DNA from: JANQMX01 sp965247175
Lineage (GTDB): Bacteria; Pseudomonadota; Alphaproteobacteria; Kiloniellales; DSM-21159
Direction: 5' to 3'
DNA: 64,000 bases
Assembly (NCBI GenBank): GCA_965247175.1
Contig: OZ252006.1
Span: forward strand, 3,658,001-3,722,000
This document shows positions 45,223 to 55,817 of the stretch, in pieces; position 1 is the first letter of the stretch; each line of letters opens with the position of its first letter. The notes under the pieces were generated by a model, which was not told the origin of the DNA, did not search any database, and saw only the letters and a list, made by a program, of their open reading frames with translations. The position numbers were made by a program, and so were the translations under genes.

Positions 45223-46062
45223 TCAGCCGTCCTCTGCTCGTTCTAGACTGGCCGCGGCGGCCCGCCCTCTTGGCCCTCCGAAATAATCTTTCAGCCAAGC
45301 GTTGTCCATTGCGCTGAGTTCTTCAATGGTGCCCACAGTAATCTTTTTATCGAGTAAAACAGAAACACGGTCGCAGACTGTGTAGAGACTGTCTAGATCA
45401 TGCGTAACCATGACGACAGTGAGACCCAAGGCGTTTCGCAGCCCCAAGATCAGTTGATCGAATTGGCTTGCGCCGATGGGATCGAGCCCGGCGGTCGGCT
45501 CGTCGAGGAAGAGAATGTCGGGGTCCAGAGCCAAGGCACGCGCCAGGCCGGCACGCTTGCGCATGCCGCCGGAGAGCTGCGAGGGGTACTTGTGCGCTGC
45601 ATCCGGAGGCAGGCCGGAGAGCGCGATCTTCACCTCGGCGATCTCCTCCATCAGAGAGGTCGGTAGATTCGTCTGCCGCTTCAGCGGCACCTCGATGTTC
45701 TGCATCACCGTGAGAGACGAGAAGAGCGCTCCGTCCTGAAACAGCACGCCCCAGCGTCCCTGCAGCGAACGCGTCTCGCGCCGCTCGAGTCCGCGCATCT
45801 CCTGGCCCAGCACCATGATGCGGCCCGCCTTGGGGCGATTGAGCCCGATGATACTGTTGAGCAGCACCGACTTGCCCGTGCCCGAGCCGCCGACCAGCCC
45901 CATGATCTCGCCGTAGCGCACCGAGAAATCGAGATTGTCGTGCACCACCTGGGGGCCGAACTGGTTGACCAGTCCGGTGACTTCGATGGCCAGGCCGTCC
46001 CTCTGTGGCTTTGCGCCGTTTCCGCGTGCCGCCCCGTTTCCTTGTTCTGTCGCGGTCGCCAT
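45223..46062 (-). CDS. mlaF: MlaF-like ABC transporter ATP-binding protein
   Basis: 279 residues. Walker A is GGSGTGKSVLLNS, the ABC signature YPSQLSGGMRKRAGLARALA, and Walker B DILFLDEPTAGLDP with D-loop. The C-terminal tail beyond YFGGPRG is the usual extension that contacts the permease partners. The ATG overlaps the last base of the mlaE stop, so the two are coupled. Confidence 0.96.
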   Translation of the reverse strand: MATATEQGNGAARGNGAKPQRDGLAIEVTGLVNQFGPQVVHDNLDFSVRYGEIMGLVGGSGTGKSVLLNSIIGLNRPKAGRIMVLGQEMRGLERRETRSLQGRWGVLFQDGALFSSLTVMQNIEVPLKRQTNLPTSLMEEIAEVKIALSGLPPDAAHKYPSQLSGGMRKRAGLARALALDPDILFLDEPTAGLDPIGASQFDQLILGLRNALGLTVVMVTHDLDSLYTVCDRVSVLLDKKITVGTIEELSAMDNAWLKDYFGGPRGRAAAASLERAEDG

Positions 46063-47204
46063 CAGATGCCCAAGATCGAGAAGAGGATGGAGAAGAGGGC
46101 GTCGAGCACGATGACGATGAAGATCGACTCGACCACGGCGCGGGTGGTGCGCTGGCCCACGGACTCGGCGTTGGAAGAGACCTGCAGGCCCTCGTAGCAG
46201 CCGACCAGGGCGATGATGAAGCCGAAGATCGGTGCCTTGATCATGCCGACCCAGAAGGTGTGGAGCTGCAAGGCGCCGCTCAGTTGCTCGACGAACTGCC
46301 GCGGCGAGATGTCGAGCAAGGTCCAGGCCATCACGCCGCCGCCGAACAGACCCATGATGTTGGCGTAGAAGGTCAGGAGCGGCATGACCAGCGTCAGTGC
46401 GATGACTCGCGGCATGGCCAGCACGAACATCGGGCTCAAGCCGATGGTCCGCATGGCGTCGACCTCCTGGTTCACCTTCATGGTGCCGATCTGCGCGGTG
46501 AAGGCGCTGCCGGAGCGGCCGGCGACGATGATCGCCGTGATCAGCACACCCATCTCCCGCAAGACGGCGACCCCCACCAGGTTGACGGTGAAGATCTGGG
46601 CGCCGAAGCGCGCCAGCTGATCGGAGCCTTGGTAGGCCAGCACGACGCCGATCAGGAAGCTCAGCAGACCGACGATGGGCATCGCCTCCAGGCCGGCCTT
46701 CTGCATGTGGTAGACGATGGCGATGGGCTTCAGCTCGGCCGGCCGGCGGGCGAGGTGGATCGCACTCATGATCGTCTCGCCGAGGAAGCTGATCAGTGCG
46801 GTCGCATCTTGGGCGCGGGCGAAGGTGCCTTCGCCGATGTTGCTGACGAAGGTCTTGAATGTCGGCGGCTCAGGCGGTGTGGGCTCGCATTCGCTGCCGT
46901 TCGCCACCGCCCGGATCAGCACCTCGTCGCTGTCGGACACGCCGTGGTAGGTGACCTCCAGGCCGGCCTGCTCCAGCCGGCGCTGGCAGCGCACCGCAAG
47001 CCAGGCGCCGGCGCTGTCGAGCGCTTCGATGGCGCCGAGATCGAAGACCGCGTTGCGGTGGCCGTTCGGTTGAACGCCCTGCAGATCGCGGTCCACCCCG
47101 GCCAGGCTTGGCGTCAGCCAGGACCCGAGGAAGCGCAGGCGGAGGCTCTTGGCGTCCTCACTGACCTCGAGGCTGGCCGCGTCTTGCGCTCGCTGCTTCA
47201 GCAT
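46062..47204 (-). CDS. mlaE: MlaE-like permease with N-terminal STAS domain
   Basis: 380 residues. Residues 1-110 are a STAS-like domain (LRLRFLGSWLTPSLAGVDRD, VFDLGAIEALDSAGAWLAVR), which takes the place of a separate MlaB subunit. Residues 125-380 are the MlaE permease with ISFLGETIMSAIHLARRPAE, IPLV-type loop region FTAQIGTMKVNQEVDAMRTI and about five membrane segments. It forms the inner-membrane core with MlaF and MlaD. Its ATG overlaps the stop of the 119-residue gene upstream by 7 bases. Confidence 0.95.
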   Translation of the reverse strand: MLKQRAQDAASLEVSEDAKSLRLRFLGSWLTPSLAGVDRDLQGVQPNGHRNAVFDLGAIEALDSAGAWLAVRCQRRLEQAGLEVTYHGVSDSDEVLIRAVANGSECEPTPPEPPTFKTFVSNIGEGTFARAQDATALISFLGETIMSAIHLARRPAELKPIAIVYHMQKAGLEAMPIVGLLSFLIGVVLAYQGSDQLARFGAQIFTVNLVGVAVLREMGVLITAIIVAGRSGSAFTAQIGTMKVNQEVDAMRTIGLSPMFVLAMPRVIALTLVMPLLTFYANIMGLFGGGVMAWTLLDISPRQFVEQLSGALQLHTFWVGMIKAPIFGFIIALVGCYEGLQVSSNAESVGQRTTRAVVESIFIVIVLDALFSILFSILGI

Positions 47205-47557
47205 GGGGCGCCTTCAGAAGCGGCGAGCACGGCGGAGAGCTCGCGCTGATGGGCGGCCGCGGCCTCCGGCCCGCTGTCCGGCCCGTCATAGCGCGACAGC
47301 TCGTGCAGCATGGCGAAATAGCCGCGCTGCGGCAGCGGCCCGGTGCGGCTGACCACCAGGGAGGCGAGGAGCGGACGGCCCGCTGCATGGTCTTCGCGCA
47401 TCATCGTTTCCAGCATCTCGGTCATACGGTGGATGCGATGGGGTGGCGGAAAGTTACTGCGTTCCGCCAGCTCCGCATAGGTCACCGTGCGCCCGGCGCG
47501 CGCCAGCGCTTCCAGCTCGGCGCGCAGCCGGGCGAGGAGTGCCACCTCATCCGCCAT
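47198..47557 (-). CDS. Small conserved-looking protein of unknown function in the Mla operon
   Basis: 119 residues. The N-terminal half is helical (LLARLRAELEALARAGRTVT, then YAELAERSNFPPPHRIHRM), suggestive of a winged-helix-like fold, and the centre carries RPLLASLVVSRTGPLPQRGY with FAMLHEL. I cannot name the family. It overlaps both neighbours (11 and 7 bases), so it belongs to the same transcript as the cytochrome c-like gene and mlaE. Confidence 0.75.
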   Translation of the reverse strand: MADEVALLARLRAELEALARAGRTVTYAELAERSNFPPPHRIHRMTEMLETMMREDHAAGRPLLASLVVSRTGPLPQRGYFAMLHELSRYDGPDSGPEAAAAHQRELSAVLAASEGAPC

Positions 47558-48098
47558 GGCTGGCTGCCTCGATGGTTTGGCGATGCCAGAGCAGCATCTC
47601 GAACAATTGCTCAGCCTCGTCCGCTGTACGTACGCCGTGAATCGGAAGAAACTCGGCCATGTCCCTGCCGCTGTAGCGCCCCATCAGATTGCCGTCGACC
47701 AGGATGAGATGGAGACGGGCCAGCTCGTAGGCCCGCTGATGGCAGACGCTGCAGCGCTCCTGAAACAGGCCGCCGCCAAGGAGCTGACGGCGAAAGGCAT
47801 CGATTAGCACGGCGGCTTGGGATGCGCTCACGCCGCCCTGATGGCGTTTGAGGAAGGCAGAGAAGTCGCCGCGCACCTTGGTGCCGGCAACCGTCGTTCC
47901 GACGAGTTGTAGATGCCCTCGAGCAAAGTCCGCGGCGTGGCCGTGGCAACGGGTGCAGCGCTCCTCGAAGAGCTGGTGCGGGTCGATGCCGGCTTCTTTG
48001 CCGGCCATAGCCTGCGCAAGCGGCAGCGCTAAGAGCTGTAGCCCGAGCAGGGCCAGGAGCAGCCGGCGAAGGGCCCGTTTGCCTAACATAGACGCCAT
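47547..48098 (-). CDS. Diheme cytochrome c-like protein
   Basis: 183 residues from the ATG at 48098; an ATG at 48089 is equally possible. A signal peptide (LRRLLLALLGLQLLALPLAQ, cleavage near AMA) is followed by two haem motifs, CTRCH and CSVCH, about 75 residues apart. The two halves look like an internal repeat (FARGHLQLVGTTVAG against ELARLHLILVDGNLMG). It would be periplasmic. It is the first gene of the overlapping operon with the Mla transporter, which is unexpected. Family usual names do not fit precisely. Confidence 0.82.
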   Translation of the reverse strand: MASMLGKRALRRLLLALLGLQLLALPLAQAMAGKEAGIDPHQLFEERCTRCHGHAADFARGHLQLVGTTVAGTKVRGDFSAFLKRHQGGVSASQAAVLIDAFRRQLLGGGLFQERCSVCHQRAYELARLHLILVDGNLMGRYSGRDMAEFLPIHGVRTADEAEQLFEMLLWHRQTIEAASHGG

Positions 48099-48213
48099 TC
48101 TGGCATGGCGGATCGGCGCCGTGAAAGCGTTGCCCCCTCCATGGTGCCATGCTAGCCAACTGCGCCAATTCGACAAACATCCGACAAACAAGAGAGCGCT
48201 TGCGAGGAACCCC

Positions 48214-49710
<1,497 letters not shown>

Positions 49711-49716
49711 CGCGCG

Positions 49717-50892
49717 TTGCCTGAAGGAACTGGCGTCCTGCGCGACCCGGTCGCCCTGGCCCAAGCGCTCATTCGCTGCCCCAGCGTGACGCCCGTCGAG
49801 GGCGGCGCCCTCGACCTTCTGGAACGAGAGCTGTCCGCGCTCGGCTTCCAGTGCCATCGCCTGACCTTCTCGGAAGACGGCACGCCGGACGTGGAGAACC
49901 TCTACGCGCGGCTCGGAACCGAGGGGCCCAACCTCTGCTTCGCCGGCCACACCGACGTGGTGCCGGTGGGCGACGAGCAGTCCTGGAGCGCCGGGCCTTT
50001 CGATGGCGAGATCAGGGGCGGGGAGCTCTTCGGCCGCGGCGCCACCGACATGAAGGGCGCCATCGCCGCCTTCGTCGCTGCGGTTGCCGCCTATCTCGCC
50101 GAGCGCGGTGCGCCCGCCGGCTCGATCAGCCTTCTGATCACCGGCGACGAGGAAGGCCCCTCCATCAACGGCACCCGCAAGGTGCTGCAGTGGCTGGCAG
50201 AGCGCGGCGAGCGGCTCGACGGCTGCATCGTGGGCGAACCCACCAACCCCGATGCGCTGGGCGAGATGATCAAGATCGGCCGACGCGGCAGCCTGCAAGC
50301 CCAGCTCGTGGTCAAGGGGGTGCAAGGGCACACCGCCTATCCGCACCTTGCCGACAATCCGGCGCACCATCTGGTGCGCATGTTGCACGCCGTGACGGCC
50401 CAGCCGCTCGACGAAGGCACCGAGCATTTCCAGCCCTCGACCTTGCAGATCTCGACCGTCGATATCGGCAACCCAGCCGGCAACGTCATTCCGGCCCAGG
50501 CCAGCGCCGCCTTCAACATTCGCTTCAACGACTCCCATACGGGCGCTGCGCTAGAGGCTTGGTTGCGCGAGGCCTTCGACGGGGAGATCGCCCAGGCGCC
50601 GGAGGCCAAGTACGAGCTTAAGGTCCGCGTCTCCGGCGAGTCCTTCCTCTCGCCGCCGGGTCAGCTCTCCGATCTGCTGGGTGATGCCGCCGAGGCGGTC
50701 ACCGGGCGCCGGCCAGAGCTGTCCACCACGGGCGGCACCTCGGATGCGCGCTTCATCAAGGACTACTGCCCGGTGGCGGAGTTCGGCCTGATCAGCCAGA
50801 CCATGCATCAGGTCGATGAGCGGATCCCCACCGCGGCGGTGGAGGAGCTGGCGGAGATCTACCGCCGGGTTCTGGAGGGCTACTTCGCCTGA
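49717..50892 (+). CDS. dapE: Succinyl-diaminopimelate desuccinylase
   Basis: 391 residues from a TTG at 49717. DapE releases succinate and L,L-diaminopimelate in lysine and peptidoglycan biosynthesis. The M20 metal motifs are FAGHTDVVPVGDEQSWSAGP, GRGATDMKGAIAAF and ITGDEEGPSINGTRKVL; the dimerisation domain and the C-terminal TTGGTSDARFIKDYCPVAEF with its His-containing LISQTMHQVDERIP follow. It begins 6 bases after mmsA, and its usual partners fmt-def-truA lie 2.7 kb away on the opposite strand. Confidence 0.96.
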   Translation: MPEGTGVLRDPVALAQALIRCPSVTPVEGGALDLLERELSALGFQCHRLTFSEDGTPDVENLYARLGTEGPNLCFAGHTDVVPVGDEQSWSAGPFDGEIRGGELFGRGATDMKGAIAAFVAAVAAYLAERGAPAGSISLLITGDEEGPSINGTRKVLQWLAERGERLDGCIVGEPTNPDALGEMIKIGRRGSLQAQLVVKGVQGHTAYPHLADNPAHHLVRMLHAVTAQPLDEGTEHFQPSTLQISTVDIGNPAGNVIPAQASAAFNIRFNDSHTGAALEAWLREAFDGEIAQAPEAKYELKVRVSGESFLSPPGQLSDLLGDAAEAVTGRRPELSTTGGTSDARFIKDYCPVAEFGLISQTMHQVDERIPTAAVEELAEIYRRVLEGYFA

Positions 50893-50914
50893 GCCGGTCT
50901 TCCCCGTAAGCAGA

Positions 50915-51110
50915 CTCTGTCGCCCTTGGGCGAGCCGCGAAGCGGCGCGTTCCGAGGGCCCACTCGTCGGCCACTACGACAATCGGGTGTGGAGCACGGA
51001 CGGAGCTGTCGCCGCGACATCGCTCATCCTTTCGCGGCCAGCCGCTCCGTGGGTCCTCGGAACTCGGCGCGGGGGCTTCGCCCCGTGCGCCTCACCCAAG
51101 GACGACAGGG
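50915..51110. repeat. REP-like palindromic element cluster
   Basis: The dapE downstream gap contains TGTCGCCCTTGGGCGAGCCG with GCGAAGCGGCG, a GAGGGCCCACTCG block, and an inverted copy GTGGGTCCTCGGAACTCGGC to CTCACCCAAGGACGACAGG. No gene from 50893 to 51177. Confidence 0.72.
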
Positions 51111-51177
51111 GAAAGGGCTCCCTTCGCCTGGGCTTTCCTTCGCAGTCAAATGCGCTTTCACCGAAAGCCGAGCCACT

Positions 51178-51834
51178 TCAACTGACGCTCACACCTTTCT
51201 GCTTGAGGCGCCAAAGCAGCTGCTCGAAGCGGTCCTGGCCGAAGAAGGGCTCGTCACCCACCACGAAGGTCGGCACGCCCCAGTGGCCGGCGGCATCCAG
51301 CGCCTCGCCGTTGGCGATGATCTCGGCGTGCAGGTCCTCGCGCTGCGCGTCGGCCGAGGCTTCGAGCGCCGCCAGGTCGAGGCCGGCCGCGGCCATGGCA
51401 CGGGCGAGGTGGTCGCCTTGATCCCAGTTTTCCGTGCCGCCGTCCCAGAGCAGACGCATGACATGATCGAGAAAGGGCATGCCCTTGCCTTGGCGGTTGG
51501 CGAGCAGCGCCAGATAGGAGAGACGGTAGATGTAGGGCTGCTCGGGGCTGGCGTGGCGGCCGTCGGGCTCGAAGACCACCGGGTCGGGGCGCGGCCGCGC
51601 GAAAGTCAGGCCGAGAAAGGCCGCTGTGCGCCGGCCATCCATAAAGAAGTAGTCGGCCCGCAGGTCGGCTTGCGCTGCGAAGCGCTCAGGGAAGCGGAAC
51701 ACGCCTGGCAAGACGATGCGCAGATCGAGCGCGACCTTGGGGTTGGCGGCGAGCGCAAGCGCGCGGTCCAGCACGAAGTAGCAATAGGGGCTGCGCATCG
51801 ACCAGTAGAGCGTGACGGGGACGGGATCGCTCAT
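51178..51834 (-). CDS. DsbA-family protein, 2-hydroxychromene-2-carboxylate isomerase-like
   Basis: 218 residues from the ATG at 51834. VTLYWSMRSPYCYFVLDRAL is the thioredoxin-fold opening with a Ser-Pro-Tyr where thiol enzymes have CxxC, as in the kappa-GST-like isomerases. LDLRIVLPGVFRFPERFAAQ and the C-terminal GHWGVPTFVVGDEPFFGQDR (cis-Pro and GQDR) are typical of the family. It overlaps the GNAT gene by 4 bases (ATGA). Confidence 0.92.
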   Translation of the reverse strand: MSDPVPVTLYWSMRSPYCYFVLDRALALAANPKVALDLRIVLPGVFRFPERFAAQADLRADYFFMDGRRTAAFLGLTFARPRPDPVVFEPDGRHASPEQPYIYRLSYLALLANRQGKGMPFLDHVMRLLWDGGTENWDQGDHLARAMAAAGLDLAALEASADAQREDLHAEIIANGEALDAAGHWGVPTFVVGDEPFFGQDRFEQLLWRLKQKGVSVS

Positions 51835-52313
51835 GGCGCAGACGGCTCCAGGATCTTTTCCATGTGGCAGTTCCTCAGGACTTGGCCGTTGCGCGCGACC
51901 TCTTGCTCGGAGATGCGTTGAAAGCCCTTTCGGGCGAAGAAAGGCTGCGCCGTCAGGCTGGCATCGGTGGTCATCCTGCGGTGCCCGTCGGCACGGGCTT
52001 GCTCTTCTGCGGCGGCAAGCAACGCGCTGGCGATGCCTCGGCCCTGATGGTCCTTGTGCACGAAGAGCATATGCAGATGCCCCGCCGCGGTCAGCTCGGT
52101 GAAGCCGGCGAGTTCTCCGTCGATCTCGGCCAACTGCGTGTCGTTCTCCGCCTGGCGGTCGGCCCAGACCGCCTCGTTGATCTCCGCCGGCGCCCAGGCG
52201 GCGAGCTGCGCCGGCTTGTAGTCGCGGCGGTTGACGCTGTGGATGGTCTCGCGGAACAGGGCGATCAGCGCCGGCGTGTCGCCGTCCCGGTAGGGGCGCA
52301 GGGTGATGGTCAT
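51831..52313 (-). CDS. GNAT family N-acetyltransferase
   Basis: 160 residues. The GNAT motif A is LHMLFVHKDHQGRGIASALL with Q-x-x-G-x-G/A, and the start MTITLRPYRDGDTPALIALF and the end FFARKGFQRISEQEV are typical. Substrate unknown. It overlaps the MFS gene upstream by one base and the isomerase gene downstream by four, forming a three-gene operon. Confidence 0.92.
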   Translation of the reverse strand: MTITLRPYRDGDTPALIALFRETIHSVNRRDYKPAQLAAWAPAEINEAVWADRQAENDTQLAEIDGELAGFTELTAAGHLHMLFVHKDHQGRGIASALLAAAEEQARADGHRRMTTDASLTAQPFFARKGFQRISEQEVARNGQVLRNCHMEKILEPSAP

Positions 52314-53461
52314 CAGCGGCCGCCGCGCAGCACGAAGAGGAAGAGCAGGCTGTAGGCCAAGGCCATGACCGCGGGCAGCCCATGGGGGCCGAAGAGGTCC
52401 ATGGCACCGCCGCCCAGCGGCCCGCCGAACAGACCGCCGATGCCCCACATCAGCGCGAAGGCCGCGTTGCCGGCCAAGAGCAGCTCCCCGGTGAAGCGGT
52501 CGCCGAGCTCGGTCAGCGCCATGGTGTAGACGCCGAAGCCGGCGGCGCCGAGGCAGAGCACCACCGGCCAGACCAGCGGGCCGGCATCGACCGCGGTGGG
52601 CAGCAGAAGGCAGAGGCCGACCGTGGCCAGCGCGCAGCCGCCCATCACCTTGCGCCGCCCGATCCGGTCGGCGACCCAGCCGAGCGGGATCTGGAAGAAG
52701 ATGTTGCCGGCGCCCAGCGCCGCCAGCCAGAGCGCCGCCGCCTGCTCGCTGTGGCCGAGCGCCAGGCCGTAGACGGGTAGGAGCGCCAGCGCCGCCTGAT
52801 CGAAGAAGGCCAGGATGCCGACGGCCAGGATGAGAATCGGGGCGAGCGGGATGAAGCTGCGCACCGAGGCCTCGCGGGTGATGGGGAACTGCGGCAGCCG
52901 CCCGCCCAGCGGCAGCAGGACCAGCGCCCCCAGAACGCAGATGCCGCCACCGACCAGGAAGGGCGCGAGGCCTTCCGAACCGACCTGGACCAGCAGGAAG
53001 GGACCGAGCGAGAAGCCGGCGGCCAGCACGGTGGTGAAGAGGCCCATGACGCGGCCGCGGTTGTGGTCGTTGGCTAGGGAGTTGATCCACATCTCGCTCA
53101 AGACGAAGAGCGTGCTGGTGGCGATGCCCATGAAAAAGCGCAAGGGGAACCACGCCCAGATGTTGGGGTACAGGCCGTAGGCGAGGAACAGCGCGCCGGT
53201 GGTGAGCGCGCTGCCCACGGCCAGGCGATGGGTGCCGACGATGCGCGCAGCGTGGGGAATGAGAAAGGAGGCGGCCACCAGGCCGAGCGGCAACATGGCG
53301 GCGTTGATGCCGATGGCGCTCGGGCTGTGGCCCTGGCGCTCCAGGACCAGGGAGAGCAGCGGGTAGGAAAGGCCGAAGACGATCGCGAAGATCGAAATGG
53401 CGGCGATCACCGCCATGAGGAGCCCCCACTGCGTCCGCACCACCACCGCTTCGTCCGACAT
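52313..53461 (-). CDS. MFS transporter (YcaD-like)
   Basis: 382 residues from the ATG at 53461, preceded by AGGAGGTGGAG. Twelve hydrophobic segments; SFLIPHAARIVGTHRLAVGS stands at the first cytoplasmic loop, SEMWINSLANDHNRGRVMGL is characteristic of the YcaD group, and IPLGWVADRIGRRKVMGGCA is the second MFS motif. Substrate unknown. First gene of the operon with the GNAT and DsbA-like genes. Confidence 0.92.
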   Translation of the reverse strand: MSDEAVVVRTQWGLLMAVIAAISIFAIVFGLSYPLLSLVLERQGHSPSAIGINAAMLPLGLVAASFLIPHAARIVGTHRLAVGSALTTGALFLAYGLYPNIWAWFPLRFFMGIATSTLFVLSEMWINSLANDHNRGRVMGLFTTVLAAGFSLGPFLLVQVGSEGLAPFLVGGGICVLGALVLLPLGGRLPQFPITREASVRSFIPLAPILILAVGILAFFDQAALALLPVYGLALGHSEQAAALWLAALGAGNIFFQIPLGWVADRIGRRKVMGGCALATVGLCLLLPTAVDAGPLVWPVVLCLGAAGFGVYTMALTELGDRFTGELLLAGNAAFALMWGIGGLFGGPLGGGAMDLFGPHGLPAVMALAYSLLFLFVLRGGR

Positions 53462-53578
53462 CTCCACCTCCTGTCGGCCTCTCATATCTCGGGGCCTGAG
53501 GGCCGACCATCCGCAGTGGGGGCAACCGTCCCATGCCCCAAGGGCATATCCGCTGGGCAGAGCTAAACTTGTGGCACG

Positions 53579-54319
53579 TCAGTCGTAGCGGACTTCGGTC
53601 AGATAGAGACCTTCCGGCGGCGCGGTCGGTCCGCTGGCCTTGCGGTCGCGGGCAGCGAGCGCCCGGGCTACATCTTCGCTGTTCCACTTGCCCTCGCCGA
53701 CCAGGCGCAAGGTGCCCACCATGTTGCGCACCTGGTGGTGCAGGAAGGAGATACCCTTTGCCGTCACCTCGATGACGTCGCCGTGCCGCTGAACGTCGAG
53801 ACGATGCAGCACCCGCACCGGGCTCTTGGCCTGGCAATAGCTGGCGCGGAACGAGGTGAAATCGTGCGTGCCGACCAGCGCCTGGGCGGCCTCGTGCATC
53901 GCTTGCTCATCGAGCCGCTGGGGCACGAACCAGGCGCGCCCTCGGTCGAGCGCCAGGCGCGCCGGGCGGTTGACGATGCGGTAGAGATAGCGCCGGCCAG
54001 TGGCCGAGAAGCGGGCGTGGAAGTCCTCGTCGACCGTTTCGGCCCGCAGCACGGCGATGGGCAGAGGTTTGACGTGAAAGTTGATCGCCAGGGGCAGCTT
54101 CTCGGGCGCAATGGGATTGGGCAGGTCGAGATGGGCGACCTGGCCCGTGGCGTGCACGCCGGCGTCGGTCCGCCCGGCGCCGTGCAGCACCCGGTGCTCG
54201 CCGCAGATCGCCGTCACCGCCTCCTCGATGGCGGCCTGCACCGAGGGGCCGTTGTCCTGGCGCTGCCAGCCGACGAAGGGCGCTCCGTCGTACTCGATGG
54301 TGAGCTTGTATCGGGGCAT
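53579..54319 (-). CDS. truA: tRNA pseudouridine(38-40) synthase
   Basis: 246 residues from the ATG at 54319. GAGRTDAGVHATGQVAHLDL contains the catalytic aspartate; YKLTIEYDGAPFVGWQRQDN, HARFSATGRRYLYRIVNR and ISFLHHQVRNMVGTLRLVGE are TruA blocks. It modifies uridines 38-40 in many tRNA anticodon stems. It follows fmt by 11 bases, the common def-fmt-truA order. Confidence 0.97.
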   Translation of the reverse strand: MPRYKLTIEYDGAPFVGWQRQDNGPSVQAAIEEAVTAICGEHRVLHGAGRTDAGVHATGQVAHLDLPNPIAPEKLPLAINFHVKPLPIAVLRAETVDEDFHARFSATGRRYLYRIVNRPARLALDRGRAWFVPQRLDEQAMHEAAQALVGTHDFTSFRASYCQAKSPVRVLHRLDVQRHGDVIEVTAKGISFLHHQVRNMVGTLRLVGEGKWNSEDVARALAARDRKASGPTAPPEGLYLTEVRYD

Positions 54320-54330
54320 GGGACTCTGGC

Positions 54331-55236
54331 CTAGGCCAGCTGAGTGCCCGGCGGAATGGCGAAGCCGCGCAGCAGAGCAGCCGTCTCCATCGGCGCCTTG
54401 CCCGCACGCTGGACGCGCAGCGGCCGCAGGGCGCCCTTGGCGCACGCCACCGCCAAGCGTTCGTCCAGCACCTGTCCGGGCGGGCCGCTGTCCGCGGTTA
54501 CTTCGGCCGCCAGCACCTTGATGCGCTCTTCGCCGACCTCGAAATAGGCACCCGGCCAGGGGAAGAAGGCCCGCACCTGACGCTCCAGCGCCTCCGCGTT
54601 CCGTTGCCAGTCCAGCCGCGCCTCCTCGCGGCGCAGCTTGTCGGCGTAGGTCACGCCGTCCTCCGGCTGCGGCTCGACGGTGCCATGCCCGCCTTCCAGC
54701 GCCTTGACGATCAGCCCCGCGCCGAGCGTGGCCAGCTCGTCGTGCAGGCTCTCGCCGGTGGTCTCTGCGGTGATGGGCAAGCTTTCGTGCAGCAGCATGG
54801 CGCCGGTATCGAGGCCCTCGTCCATCAGCATGATGGTGACGCCGCTCTCCTGATCGCCGGCCAGGATGGCGCGCTGAATGGGCGCCGCGCCACGCCAGCG
54901 CGGCAAGAGCGAGGCATGCACGTTGAGGCAGCCGCAGAGCGGTGCGTCGAGTATGGGCTTGGGCAGGATGAGGCCGTAGGCCGCCACCACCGCCACGTCC
55001 AGCGCGAGCGCCCGAAAGGCCGTCTGCTCTTCCTTGGACTTCAGTGTACGCGGTGTCCGTACGGGCCAGCCGTGCTGCTCGGCGGCGGCCTGCACGGGGC
55101 TCGGCCGCTCCTTCTGGCCGCGTCCCGCCGGGCGCGGCGGCTGGCTGTAGACGGCGACGATATCATGCCCGGCTTCGGCCAGCGCGAGCAGGCTCGGCAC
55201 GGCGAAATCGGGCGTACCCATGAAAGCGATGCGCAT
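54331..55236 (-). CDS. fmt: Methionyl-tRNA formyltransferase
   Basis: 301 residues. It formylates initiator Met-tRNA using 10-formyl-THF. MRIAFMGTPDFAVPSLLALA starts it; LNVHASLLPRWRGAAPIQRA holds the catalytic His, and MDEGLDTGAMLLHESLPI the catalytic Asp. The C-terminal OB domain covers residues 205-301. In many genomes def lies directly upstream, but here a 580-base repeat cluster separates them. Confidence 0.97.
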   Translation of the reverse strand: MRIAFMGTPDFAVPSLLALAEAGHDIVAVYSQPPRPAGRGQKERPSPVQAAAEQHGWPVRTPRTLKSKEEQTAFRALALDVAVVAAYGLILPKPILDAPLCGCLNVHASLLPRWRGAAPIQRAILAGDQESGVTIMLMDEGLDTGAMLLHESLPITAETTGESLHDELATLGAGLIVKALEGGHGTVEPQPEDGVTYADKLRREEARLDWQRNAEALERQVRAFFPWPGAYFEVGEERIKVLAAEVTADSGPPGQVLDERLAVACAKGALRPLRVQRAGKAPMETAALLRGFAIPPGTQLA

Positions 55237-55259
55237 GGCACTGGGTTAGCGGCTGCGGC

Positions 55260-55800
55260 GGCAGGAGGAAAGGCTTGCCTTCTCTCAGAATGTCATCCTT
55301 GGGCGAGGCCGACAGGGTCGAAGACCCGCGGCCGAGGCCCGAGGATCCACTCCTGGGTTTCGTGCGGGCAGAAGGGTGCCTTCGGCAACTCGCTACGCGA
55401 GCCCGGACACGCGGGCCTCGCCCTTGGCCGGGGTGGCGATGTGTCGTGCGGCGATGCCAGCGGCTTCTCACAGACTGTCATCCCGGACGTGGGCTCCGCG
55501 CTAGCGGAGACCGCGAGCCGGTATCCATGGTCAGGCTAGGCTCGGACAGCGGGATAAGAAGGCGATTGGCTGCAACCCCCGCGCTGAACGACTGCATCCC
55601 GCGCAGGCCGCAGAATGGACCCCGGCTCGGGGGCCGGGGTGACAGCCTGTGGGGCGGCGACGCTGGCGATTTCTCCAACGATGTCATCCTTGGGCGAGCC
55701 GCGAAGCGGCAAGACCCGAGGATCCAGCAGTAGGCACGGTCCGCGCTTATGGCTGGACCCCGGCTCGCGGGCTCCGCCCTTGGCCGGGGTGACGAGTGGT
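55260..55800. repeat. Large REP-like palindromic element cluster
   Basis: At least six dyad units fill the def-fmt gap. Examples are ATGTCATCCTTGGGCGAGGC with GAAGACCCGCGG, GCCTCGCCCTTGGCCGGGGT, TGTCATCCCGGACGTGGGC, GACCCCGGCTCGGGGGCC with GGGGTGACAG, and GATGTCATCCTTGGGCGAGC to CCTTGGCCGGGGTGACG. This is the densest cluster in the window. No gene is visible. Confidence 0.8.
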
Positions 55801-55817
55801 GAAGACGTCGCGGGTCG

